Origin: an uncultured Merdimonas sp.
GTDB lineage: Bacteria; Bacillota; Clostridia; Lachnospirales; Lachnospiraceae
NCBI GenBank assembly: GCA_944375885.1
Contig: CALWBB010000009.1
Span: forward strand, 1 to 35,960
Length of the DNA: 35,960 bases
Reading direction: 5' to 3'
Below, piece after piece: positions 26,378-34,060 of this stretch (positions are counted from its first letter, which is position 1; each line of letters starts with the position of its first letter). Position numbers and translations under genes: made by a program. The notes below the pieces were generated by a model. That model was not told the DNA's origin, did not search any database, and saw only the letters and a list, made by a program, of their open reading frames with translations.

Positions 26378-28714
26378 AGCTGTCTTCTCCTTCTTTTCTG
26401 ATTTTTGTTTGATTTTTTTATCTTTACTCGCGTCGTGCACCTTAAACCAGTTCAGGCGCAGGGCGTTCGTTACCACACAGAAGCTGGACAGGCTCATGGC
26501 CGCCGCGCCGAACATGGGGTTCAGCTGCCAGCCGAATACCGGGATCCAGACGCCCGCCGCCAGCGGGATTCCGATCACATTGTAAAAGAATGCCCAGAAG
26601 AGATTTTCGTGGATGTTCCGCAGGGTCGCCCGGCTTAAGCGGATGGCTGCGGGAACGTCGCTTAAGCGGCTTTTCATCAGCACCACATCCGCCGCGTCGA
26701 TGGCGATATCGGTTCCCGCTCCGATGGCGATTCCCATGTCGGCTCTCGTCAGAGCAGGAGCGTCGTTGATGCCGTCGCCCACCATGGCTACCTTACCCTT
26801 TTCTTTCAGGGCCCGGATGACGCTTTCCTTTCCTTCCGGAAGCACGCCGGCGATGACCTCGTCCACGCCTGCCTGACGGCCGATGGCTCTGGCGGTTCTC
26901 TCGTTGTCGCCGGTGAGCATCACTACGTGGATGCCCATGTTCTGGAGCTCGCGCACTGCCTGCGGGCTGTCTTCCTTGATGACATCCGCCACGGCGATAA
27001 TGCCCAGAAGTTTTCCATCTTTCGCGAAGAAGAGCGGGGTCTTGCCTTCCTCTGCCAGCGCTTCCGCCTGGCGGCGCACAGCTTCTGTCACCTCTGCGGT
27101 CTGGCTGATGTATTTCAGATTGCCGCCGGTCAGACGGATGCCCTCCAGTTCTCCGGTCAGGCCGCCGCCCGGAACTGCCTGGAAATCGACGACTTCCAGT
27201 TCATCCTTCACGCCGCGCTCCCGTCCCGTCTCCAGGATGGCTCCCGCCAGCGGATGCTCGCTCTTTTTCTCCAGGGCGTAGGCCAGGGCCAGAAGCTCTT
27301 CTTCGCTGATGCCTTCCGCCGGAAGGATATCCGTGGTCTTCGGCTCGCCGCTGGTGATGGTTCCCGTCTTATCCAGGGCGACGATCTGCATTTTCCCCGT
27401 CTCCTCCAGGGAAACCGCCGTCTTGAACATGATGCCGTTCTTCGCGCCCATGCCGTTTCCTACCATGATCGCCACAGGCGTCGCCAGGCCCAGGGCGCAG
27501 GGGCAGCTGATAACCAGCACGGAAATGGCCCGCGCCAGGGCAAAGCCGATGGTCTCTCCGGCCAGCAGCCACACGATCAGGGTCACGATGGCGATGCCGA
27601 TGACCGCCGGGACAAACACGCCGGACACCCGGTCCGCGATCTTCGCGATGGGGGCTTTGGTGGCCGCCGCATCGCTGACCATCTGGATAATCTGGGAAAG
27701 GGTGGTATCCTCGCCGACCCTCGTGGCCTCGCAGCGGATAAAGCCGGAATGGTTCAGGGTCGCCGCCGACACGGCGTCGCCCGGTTTCTTATCCACGGGA
27801 ATGCTCTCTCCTGTCAGAGCCGATTCATTGACGGCGCTCATGCCCTCCAGCACGATGCCGTCCACCGGAATATTCTCACCGGGTCGCACCACGAAAATAT
27901 CGCCTTTTCGCACCTGATCGATGGATACCTCCACCTCCGCGCCGTCCCGGACGATCACCGCCGTCTTGGGCGCCAGCTTCATCAGGCCCTTAAGAGCGTC
28001 TGTAGTCTTGCCCTTGGAATGGGCCTCCAGCATCTTTCCCACCGTGATCAGCGTCAGGATCATGGCCGCCGACTCGAAGTAAAACTCATGCATGTAGGAC
28101 ATGACACCCTCCAGGTCGCCGTTCATCTGAGCCGCCGTCATGGCAAACAGGGCGTACAGGCTGTAGCCAAAGGACGCCGCCGATCCAATGGCCACCAGCG
28201 TATCCATGTTGGGCGCTCCGTGGATCAGGCCTTTAAATCCGCTGATAAAAAACTTCTGGTTGATCACCATGACGATTCCTGTCAGCAGAAGCTGGGCAAT
28301 CCCTACCGCCACGTGATTTTCTGCCAGCGCCGCCGGAAGCGGCCAGTTCCACATCATGTGTCCCATAGACAGATACATCAGCGGAACCAGGAAGCAGAGC
28401 GAGGCAATCAGCCTTCGCCGAATCTTCGGCGTCTCCGTATCCTTCAGAAAATCATCGTCCGCGGCAGCGGCCGCTCCCCCGGCCCGGGAACCCGCGCCGG
28501 AGGCGGTGCCTGCCGCTCCCTTCACCGAGGCGCCGTAGCCCGCCGCCTCCACAGCGGCGATGACGGACGCCTCGTCCGCCGTGCCCTCCACGCCCATGGA
28601 ATTCGTAAGAAGACTTACGGAGCAGGAGGTCACACCCGGCACCTTCGACACGGCCTTTTCCACTCTCGCGCTGCAGGCCGCGCAGCTCATACCTGTCACA
28701 TTGTATTGTTCCAT
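26168..28714 (-). CDS. copA: Copper-exporting P1B-type ATPase
   Basis: This 848-residue membrane pump exports Cu(I). An N-terminal heavy-metal domain holds C11 and C14 (GMSCAACSARV). A linker of A/G residues (about 66-86) leads to the membrane part. The metal-binding C404-P-C406 (VISCPCALGLATP), phosphorylated D448 (ALDKTGTITSGEP), TGES (301-304) and GDGINDAP are all present. A second heavy-metal domain at the extreme C-terminus (C791 and C794, GMMCGHCEARV) is unusual, because CopA proteins normally carry such domains at the N-terminus. It looks like a fused CopZ chaperone. The gene starts 13 bp after csoR with GAGGAAAGG at the start. Confidence 0.95.
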   Translation of the reverse strand: MEQYNVTGMSCAACSARVEKAVSKVPGVTSCSVSLLTNSMGVEGTADEASVIAAVEAAGYGASVKGAAGTASGAGSRAGGAAAAADDDFLKDTETPKIRRRLIASLCFLVPLMYLSMGHMMWNWPLPAALAENHVAVGIAQLLLTGIVMVINQKFFISGFKGLIHGAPNMDTLVAIGSAASFGYSLYALFAMTAAQMNGDLEGVMSYMHEFYFESAAMILTLITVGKMLEAHSKGKTTDALKGLMKLAPKTAVIVRDGAEVEVSIDQVRKGDIFVVRPGENIPVDGIVLEGMSAVNESALTGESIPVDKKPGDAVSAATLNHSGFIRCEATRVGEDTTLSQIIQMVSDAAATKAPIAKIADRVSGVFVPAVIGIAIVTLIVWLLAGETIGFALARAISVLVISCPCALGLATPVAIMVGNGMGAKNGIMFKTAVSLEETGKMQIVALDKTGTITSGEPKTTDILPAEGISEEELLALAYALEKKSEHPLAGAILETGRERGVKDELEVVDFQAVPGGGLTGELEGIRLTGGNLKYISQTAEVTEAVRRQAEALAEEGKTPLFFAKDGKLLGIIAVADVIKEDSPQAVRELQNMGIHVVMLTGDNERTARAIGRQAGVDEVIAGVLPEGKESVIRALKEKGKVAMVGDGINDAPALTRADMGIAIGAGTDIAIDAADVVLMKSRLSDVPAAIRLSRATLRNIHENLFWAFFYNVIGIPLAAGVWIPVFGWQLNPMFGAAAMSLSSFCVVTNALRLNWFKVHDASKDKKIKQKSEKKEKTAMQKTMKIEGMMCGHCEARVKKVLEALPQVDEAVVSHEQGTAVVTLNAETADEVLKKAVEDQDYKVTGIE

Positions 28715-28727
28715 AACCTTTCCTCCT

Positions 28728-29036
28728 CTATCGCATCAGCTTCTGCAGCACCGTCACCAGCTCGTCGATGGTCTCGTCCTTTCCCTCCCGGATATCCTCT
28801 GCCACGCAGGTCCGGATATGGTTGGCCAGCAGAACCTTGTTAAAGCTGTTCAGCGCCGCATTGACCGCCGACACCTGAACCAGGATGTCGGGACAGTAGC
28901 TGCCGCTCTCCACCATTTTCCGGATGCCCCGCACCTGACCCTCGATACGGCTCAGTCGGTTAATAAGATCCTTCGATTCCTTCTCTGTGCGCTCCTTCTT
29001 TTCATGAACAAAGCAGCAGCTCTTCTGTTCTTCCAT
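28728..29036 (-). CDS. csoR: CsoR-type copper-sensing repressor
   Basis: This 102-residue all-helical repressor belongs to the CsoR/RcnR family. The metal ligands C48, H73 and C77 (SYCPDIL, ANHIRTC) have the same spacing (25 and 4 residues) as in Mycobacterium tuberculosis CsoR, so Cu(I) is the likely ligand. RLSRIEGQVRGIRKMV (28-42) is the DNA-contacting signature. The start at 29036 has AGAGGTG 6 bases upstream; longer in-frame starts lack support. An extra N-terminal CCFVH motif might bind metal too. It is co-transcribed with copA and controlled by palindromes upstream. Confidence 0.93.
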   Translation of the reverse strand: MEEQKSCCFVHEKKERTEKESKDLINRLSRIEGQVRGIRKMVESGSYCPDILVQVSAVNAALNSFNKVLLANHIRTCVAEDIREGKDETIDELVTVLQKLMR

Positions 29037-29098
29037 CCCTGTCACCTCTTTTTTCTTTTCAGATCCCCTTCTGCGGCCGTTCGAGCTCTTGAGCTGTC

Positions 29099-29117
29099 GA
29101 TACACCCCGGGGGTATC
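29099..29117. promoter_or_regulatory. Second CsoR-type operator
   Basis: GATACACCCCGGGGGTATC is an almost perfect palindrome with the GATAC/GTATC arms and G/C-rich centre seen in CsoR sites. It lies about 8 to 26 bases downstream of the expected transcription start of csoR-copA. Confidence 0.65.
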
Positions 29118-29131
29118 TTTCTTATGCGCTT

Positions 29132-29160
29132 ATTATATACCCCCTATGGGTATTTTGCAA
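29132..29160 (-). promoter_or_regulatory. csoR-copA promoter with CsoR operator in the spacer
   Basis: TTGCAA (29155-29160) and TATAAT (29132-29137) are 17 bp apart on the minus strand. The spacer and its edge hold the palindrome ATACCCCCTATGGGTAT (29137-29153), of the form known for CsoR sites. Bound CsoR would cover the space between the -35 and -10; copper should release it. Confidence 0.88.
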
Positions 29161-29174
29161 GAGGAAATTTTTAT

Positions 29175-29203
29175 TTGTGCTATTCTATGTCAGCCTGTAT
29201 AAT
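29175..29203 (+). promoter_or_regulatory. Possible promoter of the sigma-factor operon
   Basis: TTGTGC (29175-29180) and TATAAT (29198-29203) are 17 bp apart on the plus strand, 88 bp before the sigma factor gene. It diverges from the csoR promoter with the two -35 boxes about 15 bp apart. The -35 is poor. Confidence 0.5.
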
Positions 29204-29290
29204 TTTTTATAGGATTTTATTTTTTATGCGGCTTTTTATGCAACCTGCGCCTTATTTTGTCGGCTTATAGGGTAGAGGAGGGAAAATTAT

Positions 29291-29854
29291 ATGATGGAAG
29301 ACAGTAAAATCATCGAGCTGTACTGGCTGCGGGATGAATCTGCCATCCACGCCACGAGCCAAAAATACGGCGCTTATCTTTTTAAAATCGCCTACAATAT
29401 CCTGGCCGACAGCCAGGACAGTGAAGAAAGCGTAAACGACACCTATCTGAAGGCCTGGAACTCCATGCCGCCCCACCGTCCGGATCTTCTGGCGGCCTTT
29501 CTCGGAAAAATCACCCGGGAGCTGTCCATTGACCGCCTGCGCTGGCATACCCGGCAGAAACGGGCGGCTTCCGGGTACGCTCCCGTTCTGGCCGAACTGG
29601 AGGAATGCGTTTCCGGACAGGACTCTGCCGAGGATCAGGCAGCCCTCCGTCTGCTGGCGGAGGCCATCGGAGCCTATCTGCGCAGTCTCGCTCCGGAAGC
29701 CCGGAATATCTTTGTCGGGCGGTATTTTTATCTGGATTCCATCCGGGAGACCGCCGCCTATTACGGAATCAGCGAGTCCAAGGTCAAAAGCCTGCTGCAC
29801 AGGACCCGGAAGGGCCTGAAAGCATATCTGGAAAAGGAGGGATTTCTGTTATGA
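29291..29854 (+). CDS. RNA polymerase sigma factor, ECF (sigma-70) type
   Basis: This 187-residue protein directs RNA polymerase to a special promoter set. The sigma-2 region fills about residues 15-80 (FKIAYNILADSQDSEESVNDTYLKAWN, shortened here to its core, and LGKITRELSIDRLRW). A linker holds A/E-rich sequence. The sigma-4 helix-turn-helix lies at about 150-180 (SIRETAAYYGISESKVKSL). GGAGGG is 8 bases before the first ATG; the second ATG (29294) is also possible. The gene overlaps its partner by 4 bp (ATGA). Pairs like this usually respond to envelope or antimicrobial stress, but the signal is not evident. Confidence 0.92.
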   Translation: MMEDSKIIELYWLRDESAIHATSQKYGAYLFKIAYNILADSQDSEESVNDTYLKAWNSMPPHRPDLLAAFLGKITRELSIDRLRWHTRQKRAASGYAPVLAELEECVSGQDSAEDQAALRLLAEAIGAYLRSLAPEARNIFVGRYFYLDSIRETAAYYGISESKVKSLLHRTRKGLKAYLEKEGFLL

Positions 29855-31140
29855 AACCGGAAACCATTCTGGATGCCCTGAATTTTCTCGACGACGAAAT
29901 CCTGGCGGAAACCGGCCGGCTCCGCTGCGCTCCCTGTACTGCGGACCGGAAACGCCGCTGGATGAAATGGAGCGCGGCCGCGGCCTGCCTGCTGGCCGCC
30001 CTCTGGACTCTTTCCATCGTCTGGCCCATCACCCGGCCAGCTCCCGCTCCGTCCCCGGACTCTTCCCAGGAAGCGCCCGATCCTGCTCCAGCGCCTGACG
30101 CAGAGCTTCCCGAAGCTTCTGAGGCACCGCCCGATACCAGTCTGCCGGAATTCGCGGATCCCACTCCTGATGCTGAGCTCCCCGAACTCCCGAAGCTGAC
30201 TGTCTCTGATATTGGAGGAGACGATATGGGATTTGCAGGCCTTATGGCCTTCGATGTCTCCGAACTGACGAACGCGAATCCCTGGACGGAAGACGCCGCG
30301 CTTTCCACCCTTCCCGTTTACCGCAATCACCTGCGTTACGAGGAAAACTATTACCCCATAGACGTGGACTGGGAGCAGATGGAAGCCCTTTTTCTGGAAA
30401 CGGCAGGAAAGCTTGGAATGGATACAGAAAATCTCCGGGTTACGAAGGAGTCCGGATGGTCCAACTATCTGAAGGGCGGCGAGGATGGAATCGTCATTAC
30501 CGTATGGTCCTCTATGGAAATCCAGATTGATTTCGAACCGGCGGTATCCCTGCCTGAGCCTTATCACTTTACATACTACTCTACTTATGAAGAGCTGGAG
30601 CAGACCGCCGGTTATCTGCTCGACACTTACAAAGACCTGATTGCCATGGAAGATCCCCGGCTGAACATCAACGGCGGAGACTACGATATTTACCTTCGTC
30701 AGTCCTATAATCTGGAATTTTTTGAAACCGGTGAGAATCTGACCGAAGACATCATCAATTACAACTTTTATCCCGTCCAATTTTCCAGCGACGGCGCCGG
30801 CGGACTGATGATTCTGCGCATTTTCCGGACGGATCTGTCGGAAAAAATGGGAGACTATCCTATCATCACGCCAAAGGAAGCCCTGGATCTGCTGGAAAAC
30901 GGAAGCTATATCACCTCGGTTCCCTACGATGTCACAGACATGGAGCTGGTCAAAAAGACAGAGCTTGTCTACGAAACCAGCGATTATGAGACTTATTTCC
31001 TGCCCTACTACCAGTTCTATGTGGAGCTTCCGGAGGAGGAAAAAGAAAATGGGATGAAAACCTACGGCCTTTATTACGTGCCGGCCGTGAACGGAAGATA
31101 TCTGGAGGTCCTTCCTCCCTCAAGAGGCGTGTTCAATTGA
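29851..31140 (+). CDS. Membrane-anchored partner of the sigma factor, putative anti-sigma
   Basis: This 429-residue protein overlaps the sigma gene by 4 bp, with GGAGG 9 bases upstream. Residues 1-38 are cytoplasmic and include C27 and C30 (RCAPCTADRKRR). A membrane helix follows at about 43-60 (SAAAACLLAALWTLSIVW), then a proline-, alanine- and acid-rich outside stalk (about 61-116) in which PDAELPE recurs. The rest (about 117-429) is a large, acidic, tyrosine-rich external domain I cannot identify. Architecture and coupling suggest an anti-sigma factor that releases the sigma when its outer domain senses something; this is inferred, with no known anti-sigma domain visible. Confidence 0.82.
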   Translation: MKPETILDALNFLDDEILAETGRLRCAPCTADRKRRWMKWSAAAACLLAALWTLSIVWPITRPAPAPSPDSSQEAPDPAPAPDAELPEASEAPPDTSLPEFADPTPDAELPELPKLTVSDIGGDDMGFAGLMAFDVSELTNANPWTEDAALSTLPVYRNHLRYEENYYPIDVDWEQMEALFLETAGKLGMDTENLRVTKESGWSNYLKGGEDGIVITVWSSMEIQIDFEPAVSLPEPYHFTYYSTYEELEQTAGYLLDTYKDLIAMEDPRLNINGGDYDIYLRQSYNLEFFETGENLTEDIINYNFYPVQFSSDGAGGLMILRIFRTDLSEKMGDYPIITPKEALDLLENGSYITSVPYDVTDMELVKKTELVYETSDYETYFLPYYQFYVELPEEEKENGMKTYGLYYVPAVNGRYLEVLPPSRGVFN

Positions 31141-31150
31141 GGGTAACCTC

Positions 31151-31215
31151 AAAACAAAAATCAGGCGTATCACTCAGAGGAAAGGACCTTTCTTCCTTCC
31201 CTGCGGGATACGCCT
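31151..31215 (-). terminator. Terminator behind the SRP RNA gene
   Basis: AGGCGTATC (31163-31171) pairs with GATACGCCT (31207-31215), with an inner GAAAGG/CCTTTC hairpin. On the minus strand the stem is followed by GATTTTTGTTTTG, so it ends the leftward transcript of the SRP RNA. It also lies where the rightward sigma operon ends, although T-runs are poor in that direction. Confidence 0.72.
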
Positions 31216-31284
31216 TCTCATCTGCCTGCCGTCAGCTCTCGTTTCTCATTTCATTTTTATGGCTTTTCTGCTTTTATTTTTAAA

Positions 31285-31549
31285 TCCGCGCATTCTGCTT
31301 TGAACCCTGAACAGCGCCGTTACCTCTGCAGCCGGCTCGGCCCAGGCTGCCTCGCGGCACACGGAAGGTTCCGCTTAGGGCTGCTTCATTCCTGACCTGA
31401 CCCGGTTCACAGATTCCCGTTGCGCAAGACCCAGGCGTCAGTGCTGCTTACAGAGGGCTGCACGCTGTTCATAAAATCCGAGGCAGAATATCACCCCTGC
31501 TGTAGCGGATTGCAGGTACAGGGCACCGCTAATTCCCCGGCTGCGCGGA
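31285..31549 (-). ncRNA. ffs: Signal recognition particle RNA (large bacterial type)
   Basis: This roughly 265-nt RNA binds Ffh and targets membrane proteins to the Sec machinery. The minus strand holds the universal SRP helix 8 hallmark (GTCAGGTCAGGAATGAAGC, then AGCCCTAAG, around 31372-31400). It also has the Bacillus/Clostridium-type 5' Alu region, with AGCGGTGCCCTGTACCTGC and then AATCCGCTACAGCAGGG. The ends CCGCGCA (near 31549) and TGCGCGG (near 31285) pair, closing helix 5. The exact ends are estimated from this pairing. It sits directly behind tadA, as in Bacillus subtilis (tadA-scr-dnaX), but no dnaX follows here. It explains most of the gene-free stretch 31141-31630. Confidence 0.93.
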
Positions 31550-31605
31550 AATTTTATGACAGATTTGTATGAAATTCTGACCGTCCCTTCCGGACTGTCT
31601 TCGAT

Positions 31606-31634
31606 AGTATACCTTTATTCCCGTTGTTTGTCAA
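31606..31634 (-). promoter_or_regulatory. Promoter of the SRP RNA gene
   Basis: A perfect TTGACA (31629-31634) is 17 bp from TATACT (31606-31611). The -35 overlaps the tadA stop codon. Transcription would start near 31599, about 50 bases before the mature 5' end, so a precursor must be trimmed, as for Bacillus scRNA. Confidence 0.82.
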
Positions 31635-32134
31635 CGGCTTTCGCTTTTCCGGCTTCGGAGTTCCTTAAAAAATTCTGTCAGCATCTGGCTGCATTCCTCC
31701 CCCAGGACGCCTCGCTCCACCTGTACCTGATGGTTGAATTCCGGCATCTCCAGAAGATTCAGGATCGATCCTGCGCAGCCTGCTTTCGGATTCATGGCTC
31801 CGATCACGACCCGTCCCATCCGGGCCTGTACGATGGCTCCGGCACACATCTGGCAGGGCTCCAGAGTAATGTACATGGTACAGTCCTCCAGCCGCCAGTC
31901 CCCTGTCTTTTTGCTGGCTTTGCGGATCGCGTTCAGCTCCGCATGGGAAAGGGTATTCTTGTCCGTATTTCTGCGGTTATAGCCTCTTGCGATGATCTTT
32001 CCATTCTGCACGATCACGCAGCCGATGGGCACCTCCATCAGCGCCCAGGCCTTTCTCGCCTGACGCATCGCCTCTCTCATATATTTTTCATCCGCGGCTT
32101 TTTCGGCCAAAGCCACTTCTGCCCGTTCTGCCAT
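31631..32134 (-). CDS. tadA: tRNA-specific adenosine deaminase
   Basis: TadA deaminates adenosine 34 to inosine in tRNA-Arg(ACG). The 167-residue product has the cytidine/deoxycytidylate-deaminase zinc site: H64 and catalytic E66 in LSHAELNAI, and C94 and C97 in LEPCQMCAGA. EVPIGCVIV and GYNRR complete the family pattern. The ATG at 32134 is chosen because AAGGAAGG lies 6 bases upstream; an earlier in-frame ATG at 32203 lies inside the neighbouring gene. It is the last protein gene of the tatD-rsmA cluster, 50 bp after the preceding gene, and is followed by the SRP RNA gene. Confidence 0.95.
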   Translation of the reverse strand: MAERAEVALAEKAADEKYMREAMRQARKAWALMEVPIGCVIVQNGKIIARGYNRRNTDKNTLSHAELNAIRKASKKTGDWRLEDCTMYITLEPCQMCAGAIVQARMGRVVIGAMNPKAGCAGSILNLLEMPEFNHQVQVERGVLGEECSQMLTEFFKELRSRKSESR

Positions 32135-32184
32135 TCCTGTCCTTCCTTTTCTTTCGTTTTCCGCTTTTCTGTCCCGGACGCCTT

Positions 32185-33123
32185 TTACTTTAGCAGCCTG
32201 CACCAGTACCCCAGGCTCCCGCCTCCCGGGTTTCCATTCCTCTCTGGCGCCTTCATCACCTTAAATTCTTCAAAGCCGAACATGGAAGCCAGCATCTGTT
32301 CCTTTTCATTATAGATGCCCGGCACTCCTATGTAATAATTCACCCGGTCCTCCTCTTCCTTGCGCAGCAGCAGAAGATGGTGGTGCTGGTAAAAGCCGTG
32401 AAGCAGGAAGCTGTTATTCCCCAGTCCCCATTTGTCCCTGGGAATCCGCGACAGCTCCCTGCTGCCCAGACGGATTCCTGACAGAAGACTGCCGCCCCCA
32501 TCCTCATACCGGGCAGCCGGGAAATGCGAAACCAGATACTCCCACTGCTTCCTGCGGGGATCCTCCGGCTCTATCCGCTCTTTGGGAGCCTCCGGTCTCT
32601 CCCATGCCGCCTGCATTTCGCTCTCTACAGGAACTTCTTTTTCTTCAGAAACCTCTTTTTCCGGAGGCAGACTGTCAGAAGGCGCTGGAAAAAATTTCTC
32701 CACACCATTTTCCGCCTCTTCCTGCCTGGCAGACCTCTCCAGGGGCCGGAACCTGTCCACATCCACCGGATAGTCGTCCCACTCCGCGGCAAAGACCCGG
32801 TTTTCCCCTTCTATATAGATTCCCCGGCTCTCATCCAGGCCGAAGCCGCCCATCAGGCTGTCTGTCTGCGTGACGCCGTTCCACTCCAGCGCTCCGTTGC
32901 GGCTTTCCAGCTCGCCCAGATACTGCCCTTCCAGCCGTTCCCTCTTCTGCTTGAAGACATAGACCCGGTACGGCTTCTGCCTCTGGCTGTAAAAGCCTTT
33001 GACATGCACCCAGATCCTGCATTCGCCGCCCCGGGCATTCACCTTCACAAATCCTGTATTTTCTCCCTTTTCTCCCTGATCGTATCCGTAAATGTAGGAG
33101 ACAAACCGTTTATAGTCAGACAA
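32185..33123 (-). CDS. Unknown Lachnospiraceae-type protein (possibly DUF6128)
   Basis: This 312-residue protein looks like one found widely in Lachnospiraceae next to these housekeeping genes; I recall the label DUF6128 but cannot check it. The N-terminal domain (about 1-130) starts MSDYKRFVSYIYGYDQGEKG, contains GFVKVNARGGECRIWVHVKG and is beta-rich. A disordered E/P-rich linker follows (about 131-195). A conserved C-terminal part (about 220-312) has DKWGLGNNSFLLHGFYQHHH and YYIGVPGIYNEKEQMLASMFG. There is no signal peptide or membrane helix. It may be regulatory or surface-related through the linker, but no function is evident. Confidence 0.82.
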   Translation of the reverse strand: MSDYKRFVSYIYGYDQGEKGENTGFVKVNARGGECRIWVHVKGFYSQRQKPYRVYVFKQKRERLEGQYLGELESRNGALEWNGVTQTDSLMGGFGLDESRGIYIEGENRVFAAEWDDYPVDVDRFRPLERSARQEEAENGVEKFFPAPSDSLPPEKEVSEEKEVPVESEMQAAWERPEAPKERIEPEDPRRKQWEYLVSHFPAARYEDGGGSLLSGIRLGSRELSRIPRDKWGLGNNSFLLHGFYQHHHLLLLRKEEEDRVNYYIGVPGIYNEKEQMLASMFGFEEFKVMKAPERNGNPGGGSLGYWCRLLK

Positions 33124-33178
33124 AGAATCCCTCCCTTTCTCCTGTTTGCTAAGATATTCTATGCCTGACCTGTCCGCT

Positions 33179-34060
33179 TCATTCCAGAATCTTTTTCAGC
33201 CTGTTGCTCAGCTCGGCAAAGCCCGCGAGATCAAGGGCCTCCCCGCGCACGCTCGGACTCAGTCCCATCTCCTCCAGGACGGCCGCCGTCTTCTCTTTTG
33301 GGAGCTGAAGCTCCGGGGCGTTTCCCAGGCCGTTCACCAGCGTCTTCCTTCTCTGGTTGAAGGAAGCCCGGATAATTCCAAACATCAGCTTCTCATCCTG
33401 CACTTCCACCGGCGGCTTCTCATGGCGCGTCAGGCGGATCACCGCGGAGCCCACCCGCGGACGGGGCATAAAGCAGTTCGGCGGCACATTTGCCACCAGC
33501 TCAGGCCGGGCATAATACTGTACAGCCAAAGACAGCGCTCCGTAATCCTTGGATCCCGGCCCCGTCTTCATCCGGTCCGCCACCTCCTTCTGCACCATAA
33601 TGGTAATACTGTCCAGCGGAACATGGTTTTCAAAAAGCCCCATGATAATCGGCGTGGTAATATAGTATGGAAGATTCGCCACTACCTTTACCGGCCTTCC
33701 CCCATTCTTTTCCTCTGCCAGCCTGGTCAGATCCACCTTCAGCACATCGTCATGAATGACCGCCACATTGTCATATCCGCTTAAGGTATCCTCCAGGATC
33801 GGAATCAGCGCATCGTCTATCTCGATCGCCGCCACCTCGCGGGCAGAAGCCGCCAGATACTGCGTCAGCGTCCCGATGCCTGGCCCTATCTCTATTACAA
33901 AATCCTCTTCCGTGATCCCTGCAGAACGGATAATCTTCCCCAGCACATGCTCGTCAATCAGAAAATTCTGTCCATATCTTTTCTGAAAGACAAATTTATA
34001 TTTATTCAAAATTTCAATGGTATTCTTCGGATTTCCCAGTGTCGGTACCGGTCTTGTCAT
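33179..34060 (-). CDS. rsmA: 16S rRNA dimethyladenosine transferase
   Basis: RsmA (KsgA) dimethylates A1518 and A1519 of 16S rRNA late in 30S assembly. The 293-residue protein has the SAM-binding motif IEIGPGIGTLTQYLA (about 57-71), acidic EIDDALIPIL, and the catalytic NLPYYITTPII (about 129-139). KRYGQNFLIDEHVL near the N-terminus is the family signature. The C-terminal helical domain includes FNQRRKTLVNGL. The ATG overlaps the tatD stop by 4 bp (ATGA). Loss in other bacteria gives kasugamycin resistance; nothing here suggests a defect. Confidence 0.97.
   Translation of the reverse strand: MTRPVPTLGNPKNTIEILNKYKFVFQKRYGQNFLIDEHVLGKIIRSAGITEEDFVIEIGPGIGTLTQYLAASAREVAAIEIDDALIPILEDTLSGYDNVAVIHDDVLKVDLTRLAEEKNGGRPVKVVANLPYYITTPIIMGLFENHVPLDSITIMVQKEVADRMKTGPGSKDYGALSLAVQYYARPELVANVPPNCFMPRPRVGSAVIRLTRHEKPPVEVQDEKLMFGIIRASFNQRRKTLVNGLGNAPELQLPKEKTAAVLEEMGLSPSVRGEALDLAGFAELSNRLKKILE

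Noticed and set aside
26927-28843. Long plus-strand open frame opposite copA
   Set aside because: Same reasons: antisense to a certain gene, low-complexity composition and no family motif.
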